Source: Desulfurivibrio sp. (GTDB taxonomy: Bacteria > Desulfobacterota > Desulfobulbia > Desulfobulbales > SURF-16). Taken from it: a stretch of DNA of 46,344 nucleotides. Shown piece by piece: positions 17,633 to 26,234 of this stretch (its first letter is position 1; each line of letters begins with the position of its first letter). Below the pieces are notes generated by a model. It had not been told where the DNA came from and made no database searches. It worked only from the letters and a program-made list of their open reading frames with translations. The DNA lies in the NCBI GenBank assembly GCA_003605035.1, contig QZKJ01000035.1, forward strand, positions 1 to 46,344, in the 5' to 3' direction. Position numbers and translations under genes: made by a program.

Positions 17633-19762
17633 ATGCTTTTACCCCAAAGGATAAAGAGCCGTTTTTTTTCCAAACTCCTTGACCGGCTGGCGCCGCGGGA
17701 AGGTATGGTGCTGCTGCTGCTGTCCATCGTCGTGGGGGCGGCCACCGGTCTGGCCGCCGTCTGTTTCATTGAACTCATTTCTTTCATCCACCGCTTTTCC
17801 TATGGGGAAATCAGCGGATTGCTGCCGGGACTGGGGAGGATCTGGTTCATCATCATTCCGGTGCTCGGTGCCCTGCTGGGCGGACCGATCATCTCTCACT
17901 TTGCCAGCGAAGCCAAAGGCCACGGCGTTCCGGAGGTGATGCAGGCCCTGATTCAGCGCGGCGGCAGGATCAGGCCCAGGGTGGCGGTGGCCAAGATTGT
18001 TGCCTCGGCCCTGTGCATCGGCTCCGGCGGTTCGGCCGGCCGCGAAGGTCCGATCGTGCAGGTCGGCTCCACCCTCGGGTCCACCCTGGGGCAGTGGCTC
18101 AGCCTTTCCGATGAGCGGATCCGCAATCTGGTGGCCTGTGGCGCAGCCGCAGGCATTGCCGCCACCTTCAACGCTCCCATCGCCGGGGTGACCTTTGCCC
18201 TGGAGGTCCTGCTCAGTGAAATGCAGGTGGCGGTTTTCGGCAATGTGGTCATTGCCGCGGTGTCCTCTTCCATTGTCAGCCAGTTCTTCCTGGGCAGGAA
18301 ACCCGCCTTTTTCGTTCCCGCCTACAGCATGCACTCGTCCTGGGAAATCCTGCTTTATGTCATTCTCGGCCTGCTTGCCGCCCTGGTCGGCATTTTATTC
18401 ATCCGTCTGCTTAACGCGCTGGAGAATTTTTTTGATGGCCTGCCGCTGCCCGCGATGATCAAGCCCGCGGTGGGCGCCCTGCTGCTCGGCATTCTGGCCT
18501 TCTTTTATCCCCATGTCTCCAGTCTGGTCTCGCCATTGCCGGACGAATCCAGACTCGGTCTGCCGCTGCTTGCCAACGTACCGCATGTGTATGGCTCGGG
18601 TTTCGATTTTATTGCCCAGGTGCTGCAGGGCAATGCCTCCTTCGGGCTGCTGGTGATGCTGGTGTTTCTGAAGCCGCTGGCAACCTCCTTTACCCTGGGC
18701 TCCGGTAATTCAGGGGGGGTGTTTGCCCCGTCTCTGTTCACCGGCGCCATGCTGGGGGGAGCCTTCGGCCATGCGGTGCGGTATCTGGCGCCGTCACTGC
18801 CGATTGATATCGGCGCCTATGCCCTGGTCGGCATGGCCTCGGTTTTTGCAGCCGCGGCCCGGGCGCCGCTGACCGCCATGCTGATCGTCTTTGAGATGAG
18901 CAATGATTACAATCTGATTCTGCCGCTGATGGCCGCCGGCATGACCGCCTCCTTTGTCGCCTACTGGCTGCATCCCGACTCTATCTATACCATCAAGTTG
19001 ACCAAACGAGGCATCCGTTTCGAACAGGGGCGGGATCTGGACATCATGCAGGGAGTGCTGGTGGAGGAAGTGATGAATCACGCCCCGATTACGGTAGACA
19101 GGGACCAGAGCCTGGCCGAGCTGTTCGGCCTGGTCCATGAAACCCATCTGCAGGGCTTTCCTGTGGTGGGCCAGGATAAAAAACTTTATGGCATGGTCTC
19201 TCTGCAGGATATGGAGCGGACCCTGCAGGATATTGATCGCACCATGCGGGTCAAGGATATTCCTTTGAAGGATATTCCGGTCTGGGATGTGACTACCCCG
19301 GAGCCGGTGACGGTCTTTGCCGATGAACCGATCGGGTCTGCCATCCGCAAGATGGCCCCCCGTGATCTGGCCAGGCTGCCGGTCGTTTCCCGCCAGGATC
19401 CCCTTGTGCTGGTGGGACTGATCAGCCGCAGCGATATCCTGCGCGCCTATCAGGTCGGCATCATGCGCAAGCAGCAGCAGTATCTCATGCGGGAACGCCT
19501 GGTGCTGCGGCTGGGTGACGATATCGGCTTTGTTGAACTGGTTATCGGGCAGAACAGTGCGTGTGTGGGCAGGAAACTGGCTGATCTGACTCTGCACCAG
19601 AGTACCTCCATCGTGGCGGTGCGGCGCCAGCATGAGGTGATGAATCCGGATAGCAGTATCGTGTTTCAGCAGGGAGACCTGCTGACCATATTCTGCCGCA
19701 CCAAACACCGGCAGGAAATTCTGCAGATGTTTGACGGGTTTGAGGTGGCCGCAGCCAGGTAA
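17633..19762 (+). CDS. ClC-family chloride channel/antiporter with CBS pair and TrkA-C domain
   Basis: 709 residues. The ClC core (about 25-440) has GSGGSAGREGP at 130-140 with the gating Glu138, KGHGVPEV near 95-102, and GSGNSGGVFAPSLF further on. Two CBS domains follow (about 470-600, starting VEEVMNHAPITV), then a TrkA_C/RCK_C domain (about 625-705, VIGQNSACVGRKLADL). CBS domains usually bind adenine nucleotides and RCK_C domains bind small ligands, so transport may respond to cell energy or ions. It is a single-gene unit with a strong terminator 60 bp downstream. Confidence 0.92.
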   Translation: MLLPQRIKSRFFSKLLDRLAPREGMVLLLLSIVVGAATGLAAVCFIELISFIHRFSYGEISGLLPGLGRIWFIIIPVLGALLGGPIISHFASEAKGHGVPEVMQALIQRGGRIRPRVAVAKIVASALCIGSGGSAGREGPIVQVGSTLGSTLGQWLSLSDERIRNLVACGAAAGIAATFNAPIAGVTFALEVLLSEMQVAVFGNVVIAAVSSSIVSQFFLGRKPAFFVPAYSMHSSWEILLYVILGLLAALVGILFIRLLNALENFFDGLPLPAMIKPAVGALLLGILAFFYPHVSSLVSPLPDESRLGLPLLANVPHVYGSGFDFIAQVLQGNASFGLLVMLVFLKPLATSFTLGSGNSGGVFAPSLFTGAMLGGAFGHAVRYLAPSLPIDIGAYALVGMASVFAAAARAPLTAMLIVFEMSNDYNLILPLMAAGMTASFVAYWLHPDSIYTIKLTKRGIRFEQGRDLDIMQGVLVEEVMNHAPITVDRDQSLAELFGLVHETHLQGFPVVGQDKKLYGMVSLQDMERTLQDIDRTMRVKDIPLKDIPVWDVTTPEPVTVFADEPIGSAIRKMAPRDLARLPVVSRQDPLVLVGLISRSDILRAYQVGIMRKQQQYLMRERLVLRLGDDIGFVELVIGQNSACVGRKLADLTLHQSTSIVAVRRQHEVMNPDSSIVFQQGDLLTIFCRTKHRQEILQMFDGFEVAAAR

Positions 19763-19822
19763 ATCATCCGCCCTTCCTTCCGGCTGAACCGCAAATCAGG
19801 CTGCCGCCGCTGCCGGTAAACG

Positions 19823-19853
19823 AAAAAAGGGGGGGGCAAGCCCCCCCCTTTTT
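19823..19853. terminator. strong intrinsic terminator, usable from both strands
   Basis: An A6 run, eight G, CAAG loop, eight C, then T5 (19823-19853) forms a perfect 8-bp GC stem flanked by A and T tracts. It sits between the convergent ClC gene and the Hdr-hydrogenase operon and can serve both. Confidence 0.93.
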
Positions 19854-19923
19854 CCCCGTTTACTGCAGGTGATGCACTGACAGCACCCCTATGGAAATAC
19901 AGCCGCGCCAGGCATAGCCAATG

Positions 19924-20169
19924 CTACGCTTCGGCTTCCTTGGTCGTATCCTTGTACTCCTTGCTGTCAGTGACCTTCTGGCTTTCGATTTCCTCTATCT
20001 CTTCCCGGGTCAGATGAATCTGGCCGCAGGTCGGGCAGGAGCCGTCGAAATTGTTGCCTACAGTAACCTTTTTCAACTCATCAACAGTCATATGGCCCAC
20101 ATAGCCGCAGGCGCTGTCTGTCCTGGTGACACGAATCTGGTGTCTCTTCTTCTGGGTCGTATCAGTCAT
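19924..20169 (-). CDS. zinc-ribbon-like small protein, last gene of the Hdr-hydrogenase operon
   Basis: An 81-residue basic-to-acidic protein beginning MTDTTQKKRHQIRVTRTDSA. Cysteines in DSACGYVG and CPTCGQIHL form a C...CxxC pattern suitable for a zinc ribbon with three visible Cys plus a His. I do not recognise a named family. AAGGAGGACTTGGCG precedes the ATG at 20169, so I rejected the longer frame that starts at 20241 and overlaps the true end of mvhA. It lies 71 bp after mvhA and ends 70 bp before the terminator. It could be an assembly factor or regulator of the complex, but that is a guess from position only. Confidence 0.6.
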   Translation of the reverse strand: MTDTTQKKRHQIRVTRTDSACGYVGHMTVDELKKVTVGNNFDGSCPTCGQIHLTREEIEEIESQKVTDSKEYKDTTKEAEA

Positions 20170-20240
20170 CGCCAAGTCCTCCTTGTGTTTTTTACATACA
20201 ATCCGTTTGAGGGAACCTTGAAAAGGAATTGTTACGTTCA

Positions 20241-21692
20241 TTATTCCAGGTTGGTCAGAACGTCAATTTCTTTTCCCTGGGCATCAATGATAGATACGGT
20301 TAAAGGCATACCACCATCCAGGTGGTGCGTGGCGCAGGAAATTCAGGGGTCGTAGGCGCGCACCGCCATTTCGACCTTGTTAAGCATACCCTGGTCATAA
20401 ACGCCGTCTTTGATCAGCATGGTGGCCGCCTGTTTGACGCTCATATTCATGGGCGCAATATTATGGGTGGTGCCCACAATCAGATTGGCGCTGACAATGC
20501 AGCCGTTATCATCGGTGGTGTAGTCATGGATAAGAGAGCCGCGGGGAGCTTCCACACAGCCGACCCCCCGGCCGGCCTTGGGCTCGACCTTGGCCCTGAT
20601 GTTGGGATCAGTGATGCTTTTGTCCTGCAGCAGCTCAATGGTCCGCTCACAGGCATACACCAGTTCGATCAGGCGAGCCCAATGGTAGAGCAGGGTGTAC
20701 TGGGCCGGTCTGCCGAATTTTGCCCGGAACTCCTCCAGGGCCGCCTGGGCCTTGGGGGTGGCGATGTGATCGCACACATTGAGCCGGGCCAGGGTGTTGG
20801 AGCGGTAGATGCCTTTGGGCTGGTCCAGATCCATGGAGAATCCTTCCTGCCACGATTTGGCATAGGGCATTTTGGCATAGGCCCATGGCTCCACGTGTTC
20901 GGCCAGGTAGTCGGTGTATTGGTCATAGGGGAAGTCGGTGTACTCGCCGGTGGGCTTCATGAGACGCAGCTTGCCGTCATAAATGCGCAGCGCGCCGTTG
21001 TCGTCCACGGTGCCGAGGAAACCGGTGTTGATGGTGCCCAGTTTGGCAATGACGTCCAGATACTTGTTGAAGACGTTATTCTTGGCAAAATCCAGGGCGT
21101 AGACAGCAAAATCAAGCAAAGTCTCCGTGTCCCTGAGCAGACCAACCCGTTCCGGCTCGGTCATGGGTTTGGCAAAGCCGCCGGGAACGCCGGCAATGGG
21201 ATGAATCGCCTTGCCGGCAAAACGCTCCAGCATCATCTGGCCGAGCTGCCGCATCTTGACCACCTGTTGGGCCAGCTCCGGTGCGGCTTTGACGATGCCG
21301 ATAACATTGCGCACCGCATAGTCGCTGTCCGGACCAATGACAAAATCAGGGGCGGCCAGGAAAAAGAAGTGCAGAATTTTATCGTTAATATGGGCCATTA
21401 CCTGGCAGAGTTCGCGCAGTTTATGGCCGGCCGGGGTCGGGGTGACGCCGAAACAGGCGTCCACCGCCTTAACCGAGGCCAGATGATGCATCCACGGACA
21501 GATGCCGCAGATGCGGTTGACGATACGCGGTACTTCCTCCGCGGGCCGTCCTTCAATGAATTTCTCAAATCCCCGCAGAGACATGAGATGCAGTTTGGTG
21601 TCTTTGACATTGCCGTTATCGTCGAGTTCAATGGCAATGCTCGCATGGCCCTCGATCCTGGTAACCGGCTGAATAGTTAATACTTGTCCCAT
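20241..21692 (-). CDS. mvhA: MvhA/VhuA-like [NiFeSe] hydrogenase large subunit, selenoprotein
   Basis: A 483-residue large subunit. The N-terminal Ni-ligand motif is RICGICPWMHH. At the C-terminus the reading frame meets TGA at 20343-20345 in the motif DP(TGA)ISCATH, where all relatives have Cys or Sec as a Ni ligand. It then continues for 33 residues to TAA. Read as Sec this gives DP-U-xxC-xxH. The 27 residues after the final His are the expected tail removed by the maturation protease, which is encoded at the operon head. A hairpin follows the TGA (20306-20328). A simple stop at 20343 would remove the essential second Ni-ligand motif, so premature stop is unlikely. It is preceded by GGAGACAACT. 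Confidence 0.93.
20306..20328 (-). promoter_or_regulatory. candidate bacterial SECIS hairpin in mvhA
   Basis: 14 nt after the TGA the mRNA can fold ACCACC-UGGAU-GGUGGU (6 bp, 5-nt loop), with an outer GC pair after a two-base bulge. Distance and size fit a bacterial Sec-insertion element read by SelB. The closing ACC-UGGAU-GGU is identical to that of the mvhD hairpin. Confidence 0.7.
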
Positions 21693-21703
21693 AGTTGTCT
21701 CCT

Positions 21704-22627
21704 TTACTCTGTGGGCCGTTGCTGTTTGATCAGGCCGTGGGCGCCAGAGAATCGCAACAGGTTTTTACGGTCTATGACGGATTTGAAATCAATGCCGTTG
21801 CTGGCCAGGGCATTCATCATATCAAGCATCTGATTGCCGCCTTTTCTGACCGGACCGAAACAGCCGCGGCAGGGCACCCGGGCGATGATGCAGCTCGGTG
21901 CTCCGCGTTTGGCGCAGCCGGCCAATGTCACCGGTCCCATGCACATGAAGCCTTGCTCCAGCAGGCAGCGCATTTTGTCAATGGGTTCCTCGGCAATATA
22001 GGCGGCATTTTCCAGGAAACGTTTTACCTTTTTGACATCGCCTTTGCCTTTTCGCACGGTGGGGCAGGTATCGCAGACGCTTTTGGTCGGCAGCTTGATC
22101 TCCTCGCCGTTGAGCAGGGCGAGGATGGCCCCGGCAATATGCTGGGAATTGGGCGGACATCCGGGAATCATCAGGTCGATCTTGACCTTTTCATCCAGGG
22201 CATAAACCCGGTCCAGGGGTTTCGGCACCTTCTGGTTCGGGACCTCACAGGCATCGGTGGTGACCGTTTTGTATATTTGCTTGTGGGCTTCGCCGACGTC
22301 CCAGTTGTTGAGCAGGGCTGGCAGTCCACCGTGGGTGGCGCAGGTGCCCAGGGCAATGAGAATCTTGCATTTTTTGCGCATTTCCTCCAGAACTTCCAGA
22401 TGCTCTTCATTGCCCACGCCGCCGGAAACGATACCCACATCCGCTTCAGGGATGTTCAGCTCCTTTTCCTCGCCGGTCTGGCCGTAATACTTATGGTCCA
22501 TGAGTACGGGTATGTGAACAAATTCCAGTGCCGACAGCAACTCAACAAGGGGTTCGCCGATATTGAGTATGGCAACTTCACAACCGGAACATGCATGGAG
22601 CCATTCTTCTGCAACTCGAACAGCCAT
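21704..22627 (-). CDS. mvhG: MvhG-like hydrogenase small subunit
   Basis: A 307-residue iron-sulfur subunit of the F420-non-reducing hydrogenase type. The N-terminal proximal-cluster motif is HACSGCEVAILNIGEP, with GTCATHGG in the middle and DLMIPGCPPNSQHI later. C-terminal cysteine clusters are CDTCP, CLLEQGFMCMGPVTLAGC and CRGCFGP. These carry three [4Fe-4S] clusters that pass electrons from the NiFe(Se) site to MvhD. No TGA codon interrupts it. AAGGAGGTTGAT precedes the ATG, and the gene lies 14 bp after mvhD and 11 bp before mvhA. It lacks a twin-arginine leader, so the enzyme is cytoplasmic. Confidence 0.93.
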   Translation of the reverse strand: MAVRVAEEWLHACSGCEVAILNIGEPLVELLSALEFVHIPVLMDHKYYGQTGEEKELNIPEADVGIVSGGVGNEEHLEVLEEMRKKCKILIALGTCATHGGLPALLNNWDVGEAHKQIYKTVTTDACEVPNQKVPKPLDRVYALDEKVKIDLMIPGCPPNSQHIAGAILALLNGEEIKLPTKSVCDTCPTVRKGKGDVKKVKRFLENAAYIAEEPIDKMRCLLEQGFMCMGPVTLAGCAKRGAPSCIIARVPCRGCFGPVRKGGNQMLDMMNALASNGIDFKSVIDRKNLLRFSGAHGLIKQQRPTE

Positions 22628-22641
22628 ATCAACCTCCTTTG

Positions 22642-23061
22642 TTACGCTGCCTGTGCAGCTTCGCTTTTGTGTGGGCCGAGCTTTTGCACTCGTTCCGTCA
22701 CCTGCTTAACCGCTGCAACGAACTTGTCCGGTTCTGCCGACGATACCCAGGTTATTTGAAAGCGCTGCGGATCAATGCCGAAATCCTCCAGCAGAGAGGT
22801 GATCATCTCCGAGCGCGCCATAGCCTTATAATTACCATCCAGGTAATGACATTCACCGAGGTGTCAGCCGAGGACCATGATGCCGTCGGCCCCCAGATTA
22901 AAGGCCTCCACCACCGTTTCCGGATGAACCATACCCGAACACATTACCCGTATAATACGGATATTGCTCGGATACTCCATACGGGATATCCCGGCCAGGT
23001 CTGCTGCGGCGTAAGAACACCAGTTACAGCAAAAGGCGATTATTTTTGGTTCATAACTCAT
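22642..23061 (-). CDS. mvhD: MvhD-like electron-transfer subunit, selenoprotein
   Basis: 139 residues with Sec. It starts [19 protein letters not shown], the MvhD [2Fe-2S] motif, and has [17 protein letters not shown] at 22864-22866 follows GADGIMVLG and is followed by [11 protein letters not shown], exactly where the family has GCHxGxCHY with a cluster-ligand Cys. The frame then continues with 75 residues of normal MvhD C-terminus. A 65-residue product would lack half the domain, so I read TGA as Sec. MvhD links hydrogenase to HdrA. A candidate SECIS lies at 22831-22847. AAGGAGTCAATC precedes the ATG. Confidence 0.92.
22831..22847 (-). promoter_or_regulatory. candidate bacterial SECIS hairpin in mvhD
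   Basis: 16 nt after the TGA the mRNA forms AUUACC-UGGAU-GGUAAU, a perfect 6-bp stem with a 5-nt loop. Loop and closing three pairs are the same as in mvhA although the encoded amino acids and outer stems differ. Confidence 0.7.
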
Positions 23062-23129
23062 GATTGACTCCTTATTTCAGTAAGCTCATGATATGTGTAT
23101 TGCGTAAATTGCATGTTCAATCACCCTGT

Positions 23130-26100
23130 CTACCCCGCCAGGGCGGCGGCCACCTGTCTGTTGATCTGATCAAGGGAGAAACCGGCGACAAAGACACCCC
23201 GTTTCGGGCAGGTGCCCTGGCAGAGTCCGCATCCCTTGCACTGGGCCTTGTTGATGTCAATGCGGCGGGAGATTTTGCCTTCATTGTCCGTATTTTCCAT
23301 TAAACTGATGGCGGAAAAGGGGCAGACGTCCAGGCAGAGGGCGCAGCCGTCGCAGTTGTCCACATCCACGGTGGCCTTGATGGCTTCCAGGGTGATCGAT
23401 TCCTTGGACAGCAGGGTAGCGGCCCGCGCCGAGGCGGCCATGGCCTGGGCAATGGATTCTTCCACCGGTTTGGGGTAATGGGCCAGACCGGCGACAAACA
23501 TGCCGTCGGTGACAAAATCCACCGGCCGCAGTTTGGCATGGGCTTCCTGGAAGAAGCCGTCAGCGTCAACCGGTATTTTAAAGAGCTGGCCAATCTTCTT
23601 GCCGTCCTGGTTGGCCAGAATCGCCTCGGCCAGGATCACGACGTCGGCGCTGATGAACAGGGGACGGTGCAGGACATGGTCCCAGACCTCCACCTGAATG
23701 CCGGCCATGTCGTGTTTGACCAGGGGTTTGCCGTGCAGCTCGTAATTGATGAAGATGACGCCCAGCTGGCGGGCCTCCTTGTAGAGCAGCTCCCGTTCGC
23801 CATAGGTGCGGATGTCCCGGTAAAGGATATACACCTTGCGGTTCGCATCCTCCTTTTTCAGTCTGATGGCCGACTGGACGGAATGGGTGCAGCATACCTT
23901 GGAGCAGTATGGCCGGTCTTTCTGGCGGGAGCCGACGCATTGGATGAAGACAAAGGTCTTGCCTTCGCGGACATTGACGTCGCCAGCTTTACGCAGGGTA
24001 TCGAATTCAATGCCGGTGTAAACGCCCTTGATCTCACCGTAACCATATTCCTGCAGCGGGCGGAAGCGTCTGCCGCCGGTGGCGACAATGCCTGCCCCGT
24101 GTTCGATGACGGTCTTGTCGCCGGCCTTGTTCTGCACCGTGGTGCGGAAATTGCCGACATAGCCCTCCACCTCTTTTACCTCGCTCTGCAGGTGCAGGGT
24201 GATGTTGTAATGGTTCTCGATGCGGGCGGTCATGTTGGCCAGCTGCGGTTTGATCTCGTCTCCCTTCCAGGTATGGTCCAGCATGCGGGCAAAGCCGCCG
24301 AGCTGGTCGCTCTTTTCCACCATATGCACCGGAAAACCCTGGTCAGCCAGGTTGAGCGCCGCGGTCATACCGGCCAGACCGCCGCCGATCACCAGCGCCG
24401 AGCGGGTGACCGGCACGGAAAGCTGACGCAGCGGCACCTGGGGCGACACCTTGGCCACGGCCATGCGGATCAGATCCTTGGCCTTGGTGGTGGCCTTGGC
24501 CGGTTCCTTGGCATGCACCCAGGAGTTCTGGTTGCGGATGTTGGCCATTTCAAAGAGATACTCATTGATGCCGGCAGACTTCAGGGTTTCCCTGAACAGC
24601 GGCTCGTGGGTGCGGGGGGTGCAGGCCGCGACTACCACCCGGTTGAGTCCCTTTTCCTTGATCAGGTTCACCATGAGATCCTGGGTGTCCTGGGAACAGG
24701 TGAACAGGTTGCGTTCCACGTGGGCGACTCCCGGCAGGGTGGCGGCATAGTCCGCTACCGCGGCCACATCGACGACGCCGGCGATATTGGAACCGCAATG
24801 GCAGACAAACACACCGATTTTGGGTTCCTCGGTGGAGATATCCCGTTCGGCCGGGAAGGTTTTGTCCCGGGTCAGGGTATTGCGGGCCGTGGCCAGCAGG
24901 TTGGCCGCGCCGGCCGCCGCCGCCGAGCCTTCGATGACCGACTGCGGGATGTCCTTGGGTCCGGCAAAGGAGCCGCAGGTGAAGATACCGGGTTTGGAGG
25001 TCAGCACCGGCATGAAGTTGGAGGTGGCGGCGAAATTGCCGCTGGTGAGCTGGATGCCGAGATCCCTGGCCAGTCTGACCACGGGTTTGGGCGTCTGCAG
25101 ACCCACTGACAGCACCACCATGTCATAATATTCCTCAACCTGGCGGCCTTCCTCGTTGATATAATGGAGACGCAGGTCGCCGTCCTTGCCGTGGGGCTCA
25201 ACGCCATGCACCCGGCAGCGCATGAAGCGGACGCCGGATTCTGTTTTGGCCCGCTGGTAATAACGGTCAAAGTCCTTGCCGTGGGTCCGCATATCCATGA
25301 AGAAGATGGTGGTCTGCAGTCCGGGGACATGGTCCTTGGCGATGACCGCCTCCTTGATGGCGTACATGCAGCAGACCGACGAACAGTAGCCGTTGCCGCA
25401 CTTGTTTTCATCACGGCTGCCGACACACTGCAGGAAGGCGACCTTCCGGGCCGGCTTGCCGTCGGAGGGACGGATGAGATGCCCCTCGGTCGGGCCGGTG
25501 GCCGAACAGTAACGCTCCAGCTGCATGGAGGTGATGACGTTGGGCAGGGTGCCGTAGCCCCAGATGCCCGCGTCCTTCGGATCAAAGGTCTGAAATCCCG
25601 GGGCAAGAATAATGGAGCCCACGTTGATTTCATGATTTTTTTCCTTATCCTCGAAATTGATGGCGCCAGCCGGGCACACCTTGGCACAGAAACCGCATTT
25701 GCCCGGTTTCTGCAGATAAATACACTGATCGGCATCGATCTGGTATTTCAGGGGCACCGCCTGGGAATATTTGACGAAAACAGCTTTTCTTTTTTTGGTG
25801 GAGGCGTTGTAGGCATCATCAACCTGTTTGGGGCATTTTGCCGCGCATTCACCGCAGGCAATACATTTGCTCATGTCCACATAACGGGGATGCTCCTTTA
25901 CCGCTACGGTGAAGTTGCCTTCGCTGCCGCTGACTCCGGTGACCTCGCTTAAGGTCATCAACTGAATATTTAAGTGCCGACCGCACTCAACCAATTTTGG
26001 CGCGATGATTCACATCGAGCAGTCATTGGTGGGGAAGGTCTTGTCCAGCTGGGCCATGGCGCCGCCGATGGCGCCGCTGCGTTCCAGCAGATAGACATAG

Positions 26101-26192
26101 TAGCCTGAGTTGGCGAGGTCCAGGGCTGCCTGCATACCCGCGATACCGCCGCCGACAACCATTACCGATCCTATTGTTTGCTCTCTTGACAC
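23130..26192 (-). CDS. hdrA: HdrA flavoprotein, tandem-duplicated form, selenoprotein
   Basis: 1020 residues from a GTG preceded by AAGGAGGATCAAACC. It has an FAD motif MVVGGGIAGMQAAL near residue 11 and a TGA at 26010-26012 (residue 61) in TNDCSM-(TGA)-IIAPKLVECGRH, the HdrA active-site Cys position. Ferredoxin motifs are CIACGECAAKCPKQ (about 110) and CGFCAKVCPAG (about 163). A mid-domain FVCHCGSNIAG (about 459) precedes a second Rossmann FAD unit VIGGGLAGMTAAL (about 600) and two C-terminal clusters, CDGCALCLDVCPF and CKGCGLCQGTCPKRG. The two halves share 'QCVGSR...YCS.VCC', showing tandem duplication; only the first half has the Sec position. HdrA is the bifurcating flavin subunit that receives electrons from MvhD. 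Confidence 0.93.
25973..25987 (-). promoter_or_regulatory. candidate bacterial SECIS hairpin in hdrA
   Basis: The mRNA forms AGUGC-GGUCG-GCACU (5 bp, perfect) beginning 22 nt after the TGA at 26010-26012. The GGUC loop resembles that of the well-known E. coli fdhF element. Spacing is longer than in the other three genes, so confidence is lower. Confidence 0.5.
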
Positions 26193-26234
26193 GGTTTGAT
26201 CCTCCTTGCATAGGATAGTGAGAGAAGAGGTTGG

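Noticed and set aside
20170..20241. Longer start at 20241 for the zinc-ribbon gene
   Set aside because: It would overlap the real end of mvhA, and a strong ribosome site stands before 20169.
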